Source of the DNA: Marisa cornuarietis
Taxonomy: Eukaryota; Mollusca; Gastropoda; Architaenioglossa; Ampullariidae
Reading direction: 5' to 3'
DNA: 64,000 nt
Assembly: GCA_004794655.1 (NCBI GenBank)
Contig: SMMW01000623.1
Location: forward strand, 186,001 to 250,000
The notes below the pieces were generated by a model. That model was not told the origin of the DNA. It saw only the letters and a list, made by a program, of their open reading frames with translations, and ran no database searches. Shown here piece after piece: positions 1 through 12,084 of this stretch. Numbering within the stretch: position 1 is the stretch's first letter; each line of letters begins with the position of its first letter. The translations under genes and the position numbers were made by a program.

Positions 1-36
1 ATATCACAGTGTACTTTTTAATAACAGTATAAGGTA

Positions 37-138
37 CCTTTATTTAACACAGAGCCCTTAACAAGTCAAGGAAACATCTGGTCTTCACTTAACATATCAA
101 TGCTCACAAGCCAATGAAAACCCCTTCCTCACTCTCAC
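37..138 (-). other. Possible alternative terminal exon and poly(A) signal of TAF5
   Basis: If the donor after TAF5 exon 11 (position 138) is not used, the frame continues for eleven codons (GESEEGVFIGL) to a TGA at 106-104. An AATAAA signal follows at 44-39 on the minus strand. The product would be a TAF5 lacking nearly all WD40 repeats. This is visible in the sequence but unproven: AATAAA is easily found by chance in AT-rich intron DNA, and the donor GCAG|GTGAGA is strong. Confidence 0.25.
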
Positions 139-3100
139 CTGCCTCCTTGTCAATGTACTCCAGTTCTGATGATGGCTTCATGCAGCGAAGTTTGTTTGGT
201 GTCAAAGTCCAAACTCGAATGTTTCCATCTTCAAAACCTGCTGCCACCATACTGGAATCATCCGTAAAGTCTATGCTTGAAACACTGGAAAAAAAACATA
301 ATAAAATCCTTATTAAAACAATGTAAAAGGACTCTCCCTAAGACACTTATGATTTTGACTAAATAAGTTAGCATTCACAATCCAGTCTTTGAGATTTTAT
401 TTTAAATTGTTTCTGAGTGTATACAGTGTGAAGCTAAATAAACAATGAGAGATACAGGGAAGGAAAAACTCCTTCATACAAACAAACCGACATATCTAAA
501 TTTGTATACAAACCTGCATCAATAACTTCAAGATACTTTTCAACTAAATGTTTGACAAAATTACTTGCAAATGGTTAGATAACTGACTCGTTTTTGAATA
601 CTTTTTGAGTATTAAATAAATAAACAAAAATTAAAGTTAAAAAGGTTATGAGGTCCGAAAGACATAGAGACAGGCAGACAGCTCACCCCTGGCTGGAATT
701 AAGGAGAGTATAGAGGCAAATAGATGGAAGATTGTCAGCATTTAGTTTTACACGCTTTGTGGCCTCTCGATAAATATTAATCTTTTCTATCTTGTCTTGG
801 TCTCGTCTGAAGAGAGGAAGGAAAAAGTACATATTTTCATTAACAATGCAGCTAGAAATATTGTGAAAGATATAAGTACAATAAGAAAGTTGTTTATTGA
901 AAATTATTCACTAGAAAAAAATTATATATTTTATATATTATATGCACATAAATATATATCAACAGACTTTTTTTATCTTATAACACTTGTCATTACGCAT
1001 CTTTTCTATGCAAATCACTTCCTCACATATCCTAAAAGACCTTGGTATAAATACCCCCCACACTCTTTCTCTCACACCATGCATGCACTTCTCTACCCCC
1101 CCTCCCCCACATACACAATTTACTCACAGCTCTGGCAGTGGTATTCTGGTCTGTGGTGGGGCATTGGGATCATTCTTGGCTTTCTTCATCAACAAAGCAT
1201 CTTTCTTTGCTTTCCTTTTCTGAAAAATATCTTTCTTCATTAACAAATAATCTTTCTGTAACTGCTGACAGCTGTACAACACAAATCATGAGGGCAGTAA
1301 CTGCTGACAGCTGTACAAGTTGTAGAGACAGTGACTGCTGTAAGCTGTACAAGTCATGGGGACAGTTACCTTTGACTTGCTGGCTGGGTCTCCACCATCT
1401 CCCTCACCCCCTTCCTCCTCTTCCTCCAGTGGAATGTTGAGGTCCGGCTCCTTTAGCAAGCCATAATACACTTTTGCTTTGTTTGCTGCAAAACCCAGCA
1501 AAACACAATAACTGCAGGTTTTCAGGTGTCATCACTTCTTTCTTTCGGTACATAAAGCTCCAGAAAGTTTAAGCTACTGAGCAAAAACTTGCATACTAGA
1601 TTGAGTTTCCTCTTTTTCTTAAAAAATGCTCAGCCATTCAATATTCTAAAATGTTATCCTCTAAAATGTGACTGATCTAAAGATTTCCATTGTGACTTAC
1701 CCTCTTTTTCTGCTTCTCCCTGCAAAGCTCCAGAAGTAGCCAGGATCTGTTCCTGTGTGCGTGGAATACCATCAAACACTACAAAGAAATTTACAACGTT
1801 TCATGTCTCATTAGAAAAGCCCAGATATCTAAATGTAAAGGTATTTTACAACAGTTGGTTTTGATTCAATAAAGGATACTATTTTTGAAATAGAGAATAG
1901 CTCTATTTCATCCTCAAGCCACAAGCTAAAAAGCCCCGTTATTCTACTCCAATTCCAGACAGTTATAATGACTTTTGATTGCAGGTTTACTTCACATGCA
2001 AAAAGCATACATTTTTGTTTTGGTATAGCAGCATGATTCCTACTACCCCAAACATCTACACATCTGATTCTTAATAAAGGTAATTTGCACTATAGATGAA
2101 CCCATAAAATAGACATTACTTCTGGACAAAAGCTGTGACAAAAACCAAAATATCTGACTTGCTGTCCTCTGAAATGCCTCTTTGAGTGGAGAGGTACAAA
2201 TAAATAGTTCGCTTTGTGAAATAAAAATAATGTTTTTTTTCCATCAGTCCCTTATTTTGTAGAAGGTACTTTATATAGCTATGCAAATGAAAAGGGACAA
2301 AACCTCTGGTTTTTCATGTATAAGAATTAATGTCATTAAAAAATGTACGTTAGTATCATGGCAAAATGATGATTATCCCAGTGATTGAGTCCTTGTCAAA
2401 TTAGATTATCTCCTAGGTTTAAGTTATGACCAGCACTAATTAAGGCAGACTCATCCCCTTTTGCAAAATTATCAGCCTTCCCTCTAAACCAGGGGTGGTG
2501 AACCTTATTCAACCCAAGGGTCATTTTGATATTCATAACATTGTTTGCAGGCCATACAAAATTATCTACTTAAAAATGAGCCTGCTCTATTTGATCAAGC
2601 TGTAAATTCGCCACAATGTGTACAATCCCAGCCTGGGTGGCACTACTGTGTGCAAAAAATATGCTCTGCATTCATGACGTTAAGAACTGTTGTAAGAGGT
2701 TAGACGTGCAATTTCTGTCCAATTTCCTCTTCAGCCAAACATCAGTCATAAGGACTAAACACGTGCTGCCCTCTATGAACCAAGTATTTGTGTCACTTAC
2801 CATGGATAAACAGATGTTCATGAATAAGATTAGTTAGCAAGGTCAAATGTCTCTCCTGCAGATGCCGCTTCAAGTGGGTATATGAGTCTCGGGACATGTG
2901 GATAACAAACTGACTAGTTCTGGACAAGAATAGAGACGAGTGAATTAAAAAATTATTTCAATTTTTTACCCTCAGTAATAAATTTGAAATATTAGCTAAA
3001 CTTTATAATCAGAAATGGAGATAAAAAAGTTACTGTTTTCTAGGTAAACTTTAAAAAAATTCCCTTAAAAATGATACAGTGTCAGAAGTCTACAAATGTT

Positions 3101-6100
3101 CAAAACTAAAATTTCTTCAGCTCTTGGGTTGCTGAAAGGCTGCAGATCGACATATTAAGAGAAAGTTGCTAGTTTATTTTTGTTGCAGTTGAAAACTTTT
3201 GGTTAGCCAGCCACATTACTGACATTGAATGCTGATATTATTTGCACAATCCCATTTTAGACTGCAGCTAAGAAAAAATACACCAGGAGTTAAATGAAGA
3301 AAGTCATGGATAATATTAGTGACAGGGGGGATTTAAAACTTACTTGAATTCTTGTAGCATGACATTGTTCTCCATGTGCTCACGTCGTTTTACTGCCCCA
3401 AGTCGGGCAAGGTCTGCTTGTCGGTAATCTTCATGGTCCTGGTAAAATTTCTCAAAGAACCGACCAGCTGCAGAAGACACAATATTGCCATATGATTTCA
3501 AAATGCTCTTTAAACCTAACTCATCTATGATTTTCTACACTCAAACCTTTTCAAACAAAATGCCCTTTTCTAAGAACTTAAATGGTCAAGGGTGGAAGAT
3601 TTGGTGTTTTACACCATGCTAGGAACCAAGGTGCTACATGCAGAGAGGAAAACAGTATGTCCAGGCCATCATCTAAATCCAGGCCACCCGATCACCACTG
3701 TATCGGTGACTGAATTGCCCTTTCAAGATAGTAATGTACATTAACTTCAGCTCATAACAGAATTAAATATATGTGCAGGACTGCACTGAGGACTCACCAT
3801 GCCATTCATGCCTATTATAGATCAGCTCCAGATACATATGGACAAATACTGGATACAGGATGGTATGCAGCTCCACCTGTTGCACACCAACACACTTATA
3901 TGCCTGTTTGCAGCAAATATATCTAAATCCTTCTAATACTCCTTACTATTATTATTTTGTTCATTTTCTTTCCAATCAATAATAATTATAAGATATTAAT
4001 AATTCAAATAAAATAAACAGCTTGATTTATTTTCCTGCCAAACCATGTGACAAAAGCTAGAGCCACATTGCAAACAACAGTGCAAGAAAAAGCACTGTAG
4101 GATGCAAAAGTAAACCATTTACAAAAGTACACTAAAAAGACAATTCTTGATGGTAATAATAAAGATTTTAGACATGCTAGACATCTGAACCCAAAACACT
4201 CCCTTTGAACTACAGAGTTCAAATACTTCATTTTAAAAAAGTCTATGACAAATAACTGAGATTTTTCTCCAGAAACATGGCAGGTAAGCAGTGGGCAGAA
4301 CATATTTCAGTGACACAATGGCATACACTTCCCTACCAAAGTATATTTCTAAAACAAATTCGTTTTCTTAGGGAAAATTACCCGGTGAACATCCAGGCAG
4401 GACTCAATGAAGTGTTTCAAATCGGTATATACATCCTCGTATATGCTAGGGTCATCTGCACTGTATAATAATAGAATAAAAGGATAAATATCTAGAAAAT
4501 AGAAAATCATTGGCTGCAGGGCAATTTTCAAGTGCTCAAGAATACAAGTCACAGACAAGATAAGAAGACACAAATGGTGGTAGTTTTTATCGTGCATAAA
4601 ATACACAACACACAGTAATAATAATTAATATCAAACTGATCATTCTGAGTATTTACTGTCATGTTATATTATCATCCCAACGTCCTACAACATGCCACAT
4701 TCTATACATGGTAATCACATAGCCAGTTCCGAAGTAATATAAATCAAGCCAACACACTATTATAGATTTGTAATCTAAAAATAGAAAATAGACTAATATC
4801 CTAAAAACAGAAAAAAGAGCAGTATCTGACCTTTTGTAGGCAGCCAAGGCATGAGAGACAACAGAAGAAGTCTGTGATTTCTCTGTCTGTATATCTTCTT
4901 CGCTAAGCTTTGCCTCTTTCTTCAGCACAGCCTCTGTTTCCTAGGATTAAAGAACAAGAACCCAATACATGTAATACATGGATTATATGCACAGTGACTA
5001 TGCAGGCAGTCTAGCATTCAATCTCTTTTTTTTTTTACCTTACCAGATGACCACAGGGGATGGCAATAACAGGCTACATTTGCTACCAAACCATTGAAAG
5101 TTGATTTCCTTAGAGTGACCTCACATTTGGCATGCAGTATGCTCTACTGGTCAACTCAGCAACAGCTCCCAGACATCTATAAAGGCAACAGCACAGACAA
5201 CACACCAGATTTTTTGACAATGGCACTGGCCATACGCTTTGCTGTCTGCTCTTGAAGTAGATGCTGTGGCAGTCACCTGCCTGCACTGTGTCCTAGCTCT
5301 TGAATAATGTGCTTTGGCAATCACCCGTCTGCACTGTAGCCTAGCACTTGCCATACACTACTCTTGCCAAAAGCCATATAATCTCACATGGTCATGGAAA
5401 AAGCTGTTTTCAGTTGGTTCTAGCCACCTCAGCAAGAGTCTCTGAGGTTCCAGCACTTTCAGTCAACTCCTTCCTATAGTTTCTGAGATGAAGGTTCTTT
5501 ATGGTGGAGGAGTGATGAAAACATAAAAAGACTAGCAAAGTCCATTGTTTGAAGACTACAAGACAGCACTCCTACTCTATCAAGGTGTGGCTAATCAAAT
5601 ACAGCCAGCCCCCTTACAATAGCTGAAGATTCAGCTTTAAAGCAGATTTCGCAGAAGGTTAAGGGAGACTTCTGTCATGGTCTGAGCAAGCGACACATTA
5701 GTAACTGACCAGTTTAAAGTCCGACAGTACTTGCTCATATTGAAGCAGTGACAGTTACAATTCTTTCCAGATGGACCACTTTGTGCAACTTAACAATCAG
5801 CATTCTTCCCAACAATGAAAATTTAGTCACACCAGACTCCCAGACAAGGCATAATATTATGACATCTAATAAGTGCTTGCTCCTCTAGACAGTCTCCCCA
5901 TCAACCTACTGTACAGATTGTGGCAATTACATATTGTGACATTTGGTGAATATTCTATTACTACCTGCTGCCAGTGTTCAAGATGGTGACATGCATTCCT
6001 TGTTTAATATGGTTTCAATGCTGTCTTTAAAAAAGTAACATAACCTACATCCTCCAACTTATGAAAAATGACAAGTGTTGATGATTATAAATCAAAAGGT

Positions 6101-6902
6101 GGTAAATGACATAGAGGGTCACACACTACTGCTAAGTGACCAGTCATATCAATCAAGAAGATTCTTACTACAATAATAATATCAAACACCTGTGTAGCAT
6201 GAAGTTAAGCTGGAGGACATTGAAACAGATGTTCATTCTGACTTAAGAATATGGCATGGGAGCAGTGGTTTGATGAGGTCAAAAGAGGTTGCAGGCCGAA
6301 TTATACTCTTGATTATCATTATTATTTTACTCCAGAAAACTGAAGGCCTCATCCATGACCTTCACAGATTTCTTATTATCTGCATTGACTGTCAGTAAAC
6401 TTAAATCTTAAGCCCCAGTATTCTTCCGCTCTGATCGAATACTGATGAGCATTTTGCGTCAAACAGAATAAAGAAATAATTTTGTAAATATTGAGAAATT
6501 AAAATATTCGCGATATTTTGATTGCTCATAACGAGCCTAGTTTGATTGAGATACACTCGGGTACAGACCAACGTTAATGTGATAAATCACTTTTATCTTG
6601 CTGTAAGATTAAATTACAAACTATGATCCACTCTTTTAGTACAGGGTGGGATACTTATAAATAGCCTGTCTCGTCCGGCATAGTATAGGAAGCGGGCTAA
6701 AGTGGCCCACCCCACAAACTACTATTAATAGAGGGTTATAAAGAATTTGCTATCATCATTAATACTAATTCACCTGCAGGTTATGTTCCCGAAGAAACTG
6801 CAGAACAGCCAAAAGTGTCTGTTTTTCGTTGTGGCCTGATTTCTCCCCCATAACAACTGTGCCTTGTTTCATTTTGTTTGTCACATTGCCGCTCTCCGCC
6901 AT
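139..6902 (-). CDS. TAF5: TAF5, TFIID/SAGA subunit 5 (N-terminal part, 11 coding exons, cut by window edge)
   Basis: TAF5 is a scaffold of the general transcription factor TFIID and, in many animals, of SAGA-type complexes in the nucleus. Exons on the minus strand: 6902-6774, 4940-4831, 4460-4382, 3876-3798, 3467-3344, 2919-2801, 1778-1701, 1485-1370, 1219-1128, 806-687 and 284-139. All introns are GT-AG and all phases join, giving 397 residues. The start ATG (6902) sits in AAAATGGCGG. Residues 26-43 form the LisH motif (KQTLLAVLQFLREHNLQ). Exons 3-7 encode the TAF5 NTD2 domain (LKHFIESCLDVHR, YPVFVHMYLELIYNRHEW, SQFVIHMSRDSY). Exon 8 has KAKVYYGLLKEPD and an acidic linker; exon 9 has DPNAPPQTRIPLPE. 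Exon 11 opens the WD40 propeller (SSIDFTDDSSMVAAGF, then VW). Human TAF5 is about 800 residues, so most of the propeller lies left of the window. Its N-terminus is shorter than in vertebrates, beginning just before LisH. The family call is very secure; exon ends rest on splice motifs and family similarity. Confidence 0.96.
1263..1369 (-). repeat. Three tandem 34-39 bp units starting at the TAF5 exon 8 donor
   Basis: Read on the minus strand from the donor at 1369, intron 8 consists of units of 34, 34 and 39 bp followed by a partial fourth. Each unit begins with a donor-like start (GTAACTGTC, GTCACTGTC, GTTACTGCC) and contains TTGTACAGCT or TTGTGTTGTACAGCT. The first unit is the authentic 5' splice site. 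The units therefore look like tandem copies of the donor-proximal intron sequence. Confidence 0.75.
2490..2760 (+). mobile_element. Fragment of a hAT-like non-autonomous DNA element (tentative)
   Basis: Within TAF5 intron 6 the sequence starts CAGGGGTGGTGAACCTTATT, the kind of terminus seen in hAT-type non-autonomous elements. It continues through AAAAATGAGCCTGCTCTATT into TGATCAAGCTGTAAATTC. A diverged relative of that inner stretch occurs at 24,845-24,985. The right end and a target duplication were not identified, so the class is an inference. Confidence 0.4.
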
Positions 6903-7078
6903 TTTGTTTTCAGTTTATTTTGCATGAAGAGCGAATACTCTCTCTAAAATTGGGTATTGAATACTTTTCAAAAAATGACATATTATAAAATAAATGTATC
7001 CTAAAGAAGTTAATTTAATAAAATATAGTTAAATTTCAATTTGTAATAAGAATATTTCTTTCGAGTCATTTTGAAAAC
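6903..7078. promoter_or_regulatory. Compact bidirectional promoter between TAF5 and RPL41
   Basis: About 180 bp separate the TAF5 start codon (6902, minus) from a pyrimidine run at 7078-7089 that suits a 5'-TOP transcription start for RPL41 (plus). An inverted CCAAT box (ATTGG) lies at 6949-6953, about 46 bp upstream of the TAF5 ATG. The TAF5 start itself sits in a YY1-like AAAATGGCGGA motif. The rest is AT-rich. No CpG-rich core is evident. Shared use by both genes is inferred from spacing alone. Confidence 0.6.
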
Positions 7079-7136
7079 TTCTTTCCTTCGTGGCTAAATT
7101 TCCTCCACATGTCCTTCCGGTTGGAATTTTGAAAGG
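7078..7136 (+). other. Probable RPL41 5' UTR exon with 5'-TOP tract
   Basis: CTTCTTTCCTTC at 7078-7089 is a typical terminal oligopyrimidine start, expected for ribosomal protein mRNAs whose translation is controlled through TOR/LARP1. The exon would end at the donor GG|GTAAGC (7136/7137). A second pyrimidine-rich block, CCTTCCGG at about 7112-7119, is an alternative start and also resembles an ETS-family site on the other strand. The exact start is inferred. Confidence 0.5.
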
Positions 7137-7266
7137 GTAAGCATCGTGGGTTAGAAAGGAATAGAATCTTCTTGAAATCGTTGCCAGTAATTTGACATCC
7201 GTTTAAGAAATGTCTCCAAAAGTAATATAAAATCTCTTTAACTGTGTTTGGTATTGTTTTGTTGCA

Positions 7267-9650
7267 GTTCCACAAGAAATCATGAGAGCGAAGGTGAGTA
7301 ATTGGACTTAGACTCGTGCTTGGGCATACCAAATCTCCATTGCTAACGCTAAGAAAATCTGCAAGAGTTTTTTTAAATAGCAACATCGATCGTATGAATG
7401 CACAAAGGAATAGCATTTCCACAATTTCTTTATCCACGATAGCTAAATTTCGACTTCAGAAAGTATTCTTAGGTAATTTATGCACGTTTTTTAGCAACAT
7501 TGTTAGCTAAGATTTTGTTATTTTCAGTGGAGGAAGAAGAGAATGAGGCGGCTCAAGCGCAAGCGCCGAAAGATGAGGGCAAGGTAAATATTTTACTAGT
7601 TAATTCTGTGGACGCAGGAGTAAAAGTAATGCATGTCAGCTCGCAGAGAGCGCTTTTCCCTGGAAATGGTTTTCACCGACTTTAAGTGCCATCAGCCGCG
7701 GTGACTCCCGTTTACCATTATAACTGTAAGGTGCTCTTTTAATAGAAAATCTATGGCAGCCAAATGTTTCTGCACTGATAACTGAAATGTAATAGTGACG
7801 TTTCGGAATGTAATTAGTATGCTTTCAGTTGTCATGCAAGTGTATGGTTGTCAGCTGCCTCTGAAGTGAAAAACCTGCAAACTAATAACTTACTTTAAAC
7901 ATACCCTTGAGTAAATTAGCCGTCTCAGAACAGGTTTACCGCTAGCATTTTTGTTTTTTGTGAAAACTAGGTCGCCTTGACGCTGGGGTCAGGGGGAAGC
8001 ACTAGAAATAACTTTTGGACCCTGGGTTGATTAACGCATCTGATTTATGAGTGAAAAAATAAATCTTGGTGTGAAAAACCTAGGAAGTTGCAAAAGTCAA
8101 AATGTCAACCTCACGTAAAGATTGTGATTATGAATGACAAACCATTCAAATAAGCAAACTTGGAAGTAGTGCTTAGTTTAACGCAGACAAATCGATCATA
8201 CAGCTATACCTGAAACAGACACTGAGAAAACAGTGACAAGAACACTATAGTCTCTTGGCGTACAAGAATAGACTTAAAATTGCATAGTATGATGCCATGT
8301 GTAGCATATTTACGCTAAAATATTTTTCAAATGATCTGATACAGGATTTGTTAATTTTGAATCTTTAAACTTGAATTTCTCCAGTTGCCAGTTTTTGTGC
8401 AGGGTTAATACAAAATGGTTTTAGTGCTTGTCTGCTGAAGATTTTGCTTTTATGGTTCATATGCTGTCCTTGCTGAGAGCATGTTAATAAGCTTGATTTT
8501 TCACTATTCAAATGAAGTTTTATAAATCCGCCCCCACTCAGAAAATCCACCAAACTTTTCAGATATATCGGTAATATTTAAAGAATTGCTCTAACCAAAA
8601 TTTCTGTTGACTTAAACATTGTAAAATATTGCAAATCACTGTGTTGCCTAAGCCTACCTTGAGATAACCGTTCTTGGCCTGAATCCTTTTGGATGAGTGA
8701 AACATAAGCATAGTAAATGTCACTAACTTATTTAAAGACTTTCGAGATAATAGCTGTGTTGTGGATGGGGCCTAGTGTCGCAACAGTGTCTTTACCAATT
8801 CAGGGCTGGCTGCCTTGCCATGATGTAGCTTTAGTTTTGGGCTTAGGATAAAGGGCCCCCTTCATCTGTTGTTAAACATGGTTTCACCTGGATTGAAATG
8901 AGAATTGCTTATTTAAGTTTGTGACTGACCAGCTTGAAGCATTAAGCTCCTCATTGCTAAATTTCTTAAATTGACTTTATACCTAATGTTAGATGGTTTT
9001 GTCGGTTCTCATATCCCTGAGAAGTGAATGATAGGAATAGCAAAAAGACACCTACGCTCTTCGTCTGATGACCGTATCCTAACTGTTCCTGTCACCAGAA
9101 CAACAACCTATGGTCACAGGACTTTTGGCTACTGTGCTGCAAAACAATGGAACTCTCTTCCTTTCCATATCCGCCACCTTCCTACAACTGAATCTTTCAA
9201 ATCTGCACTGAAAACGCACCTCTTCCTTGAGCATTTCTCCTAACAGTCCGCACAATGCTCGTCCTTCTTAACCCCGCCCCCTTCCCTCTTGCTACTTTAC
9301 CCATCTTTCTCGCAGAATCACTATATTTTTCTGTTCCTGTTACTTGATGCCTTTTAATGTTTTCTGTTACGTCAGTACTGTCGTTTTCTTTCGTCCCCTT
9401 TGTTCTGTGTCTACTTAGTCCACCTCTCTTCCTCGTTTTAAGCGCTAAGAGCATGCTCTCTATGAGTGTCAATATGCGCTATAAAAATCTTCACTATTAT
9501 TTTATTATTATTATGTACAAAACCAATTTTGGTGTCACCTACATCATTTGTGAAGGAGTGAAAATGGTATAAAACATTCAGCAAATTTATATCCAAAAAT
9601 GTATATCAGTATTTAGTTAACTAATGTTGATTTGTTTCAGATCCAAGTAG
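7267..9650 (+). CDS. RPL41: Ribosomal protein eL41 (25 aa, three coding exons)
   Basis: eL41 is the smallest protein of the cytosolic ribosome, an arginine/lysine-rich helix in the 60S subunit at the bridge with 40S. Coding pieces are ATG at 7282 to 7293 (MRAK), 7528-7583 (WRKKRMRRLKRKRRKMRA) and 9641-9650 (completing R-S-K then TAG). They join at GT-AG sites AAG|GTGAGT...TTTTCAG|TGG and GCAAG|GTAAAT...TTTCAG|ATCC. The product is 25 residues and differs from the human protein as I recall it by one Ala for Gln near the C-terminus. The entry starts at a probable acceptor, TTGTTGCAG at 7258-7266, which would place a 130-bp intron (7137-7266) in the 5' UTR after a donor at AAAGG|GTAAGC. The large 2-kb intron 7584-9640 carries a LINE copy. 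The gene is far below ordinary ORF-length cut-offs and easily missed. Confidence 0.95.
9034..9515 (+). mobile_element. LINE family A, 3' end copy (5'-truncated)
   Basis: The reading frame 9040-9243 encodes the C-terminus of a non-LTR reverse transcriptase polyprotein (SSSDDRILTVPVTRTTTYGH, then WNSLPFHIRHLPTTESFK and ALKTHLFLEH) and ends with TAA. A 3' UTR follows that ends in GCGCTATAAAAATCTTCAC and a TTA-rich microsatellite tail. It is nearly identical to the longer copy at 16.1-17.2 kb on the other strand: about one or two residue differences over 65. Truncation at the 5' end is typical of target-primed reverse transcription. It lies inside RPL41 intron 2. Confidence 0.85.
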
Positions 9651-10020
9651 GAGGAGTGTCACATCATTCCGTGGCAGAATTCAGATGCGAGAGAAAAGCT
9701 GTCACAGGGTTTCCTTGCAAGTTGCATGTGATCAGTCATTACAGCTGGCTGACAAGGGCTGACCTGTTTCCTGGGAGGTCACATGTTGCAGCTCCCAGGA
9801 TGTCCATCTGCTAATGGCATGGCGGTTTTCATCTTGAAGTGCTCTGGTTTGAGAACTGTACTAAGTATCATATACACATCTTTTCCAGTTGGATTTGACC
9901 CAGAGCATTGTGTGGACCATTGGTGTGAACTTGCAAATTACCTACGTTTGACTGCAATTCTCTTTAAATGTTTCCTGCTCTTGTCCCTCTGCTTTTCAAT
10001 AAAGGCTGAGAAAAGTATTC
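9651..10020 (+). other. RPL41 3' UTR region with AATAAA signal
   Basis: After the TAG the sequence runs to a canonical AATAAA at 9998-10003. A TTTTCCAG acceptor-like site near 9880-9890 suggests that part of this segment may be a 3'-UTR intron. Either way the signal is the first plausible poly(A) site downstream of the stop. Confidence 0.55.
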
Positions 10021-10030
10021 AGTTTTACTA

Positions 10031-11170
10031 GTGTCTGGAAGAACTGGTGTGACTCAGGTATGTATTATTGGTTAGGTTAAAGGCTTGATTCACTGGTAGT
10101 TTAATAAACAGCAAATGGGGTTGAAATAGGCCCTGTAGCAAATGCTACAGGGTTTGGTTTTCTTGAATGCTTCGAATAGATTGTACCTTATGTACACTCA
10201 AAGCTGAAGGGAAGATGTGAAATTTAGATGGATTCTAAATGTTCCTTGAGACTAATGCCAGTTTACTTTTCTTGAAATATTCTGTATCGATTAAAAGCAA
10301 AAAAACCTTGTCTGTGCAGTAAATTTTAAACTATGCCAGAAAAAAATGATCTGCAGATTGTGTAGCAAATATTTTGACCATAATTTCAGCCATCGCTCTA
10401 AGCACTGCATGTGAGCCAGTGCATTGAAGATCTCGGGCTTAGGATATAACTAATCAATGATGTAAGAGGTTCAGGATATAAACTAATGCAACAAATAAAT
10501 GACTTAAATTATCATGAAGGCTTGAGAAATAACTGATTGTTAGATGTTAACTGTAAGGATTTTATAAAATGATCCAAAGATGTCTTCAGCTGTGCAAATG
10601 GCACGATCAGAATCGAAAAAAGATTGTGGAAATAACTTGTAAACTAACAAGTTAAAACCTTTCACTTCGGCCTGTCTGCTACAAGTATCCACCACTATTA
10701 TTATTAATGCTAAAGGTCTTATTGTTGGTGCTGAATGAGAGGTGGGGTGCAATCTTAACTTGTTCTTGGTGGCTCGCTATGGACCTTAATTGTGGCCACG
10801 ATTGACCGGCAGTGTTGTAAACATTGATAACACCGTCTTTCTTTAGATGGCGTGATTTTTAAGAAATAGTTTTTTTTGTAAAGGGTAAAGGTCATCTTTC
10901 ATGTTGTTGGGGAGTGAGTTATTTGAAACCTAACTTTTCTTGGTCTCAAGAGCCAGCCTTAGATGAGGGGGGTGTCCAACTGTCATCTCTCTCGCTGCTT
11001 TACCTCGGAGAGAATAATGAGAGCACTCCTGTGTGCCTACTTGCTTAAGAAAAGTATTGACGCACTTGCATCTCTTATAAACATGATACTACGCGACAGT
11101 CGCTACTATCAACTACTAAACAAGGCGTTTATCTTTGGGGTGAATGAGTGTGATATGAAATAACTTATCT
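10031..11170. other. Intergenic DNA, no gene recognised
   Basis: AT-rich sequence downstream of RPL41. Short open frames exist but show no family similarity, codon pattern or splice structure that I trust. No repeats longer than a few units were seen. Confidence 0.5.
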
Positions 11171-11179
11171 AAGAAAAGG

Positions 11180-11925
11180 CTTTTATGTCTTTTATTTATG
11201 GGAATCGCTTAGAAAAGGGGAGTTTAAGAAAATCAAGCAGCATTTTCATGAGCACAAACTTTCATTTATTTAAAATACACAATTCTTACATATGAATATA
11301 AAAAAAGAAGTTAAAAAACAGACTAACACATGAATAGAAACATGCTCATAATCAGAAGACTCGCTCACGTTTAAAATTTTTGTTGGCGATTAGACATGCA
11401 ACAATAAATTTTCATATAAGTCAACAAATCAGTATACTACTAACAAACAGCTATGTATATATCCATATCCATTCATACCCCTTATTGTAAGCATGCTGGT
11501 GGACAATTTAAAGAAAACAGCGAACCTTACTACAAATATACAGATATAAGCAGATACTCAAAGGGATCATTTTTCTTCATATTGATGTACTTAAAATATT
11601 TACAACATTTTCTTTCACATTATTCTAAAACAATTTAAAATTACTTCAAAGCCTAAAGATAATGAAGCTTCAACATTTTTCGATTGTTTCATTCCTTAGA
11701 AAAAGACAGCTACCTTTTAGAGAAAAATTGAGGCAAACATTGATAAACAGATTAATCACACTCCCTTTCAGATTAAATGCACTAAGTGGACAACAGAGGT
11801 CACTGCTCATTAGCTGTCCTCAAAGAAGTCGACCAACTGAGATTGAACTTTTTTCTTCCCAGGCAGTAACTGGTCAATATTCTTGCAATAGGCACACTCA
11901 AAAATCTTAACTGTCTCAGTATTTT
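11180..11925 (-). CDS. Possible terminal exon and 3' UTR of an unidentified minus-strand gene
   Basis: On the minus strand a frame from about 11,925 to a TAA at 11,812-11,810 reads ...FECAYCKNIDQLLPGKKKV and then QSQLVDFFEDS. It has a CxxC pair, an acidic C-terminus and protein-like composition. AATAAA signals on the same strand lie at 11,266-11,271 and 11,191-11,196, which would give a 3' UTR of about 600 bp. A candidate acceptor TTATTGCAG lies further upstream, but it joins a different frame. I do not recognise the family, and no upstream exon was found with confidence. It may be a pseudogene or chance. Confidence 0.22.
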
Positions 11926-12084
11926 CCGTTTATAAGAAACTTTTCTGATTCTGTGAGAGACCCTGCAATAATTGTTTGTTCACAAGTATTTCCCACTGAT
12001 GTTTTTTTTACAAGATAAACTGAAATATAGTGCAAATCATTTTCTTCTGCAATGTCTAAACATTTGTTTTTCGTGGTGGTCGCA

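Noticed and set aside
8286..8340. Possible C/D box snoRNA in RPL41 intron 2
   Set aside because: A TGATGC word and a CTGA word are present, but the C box is imperfect and no terminal stem flanks them.
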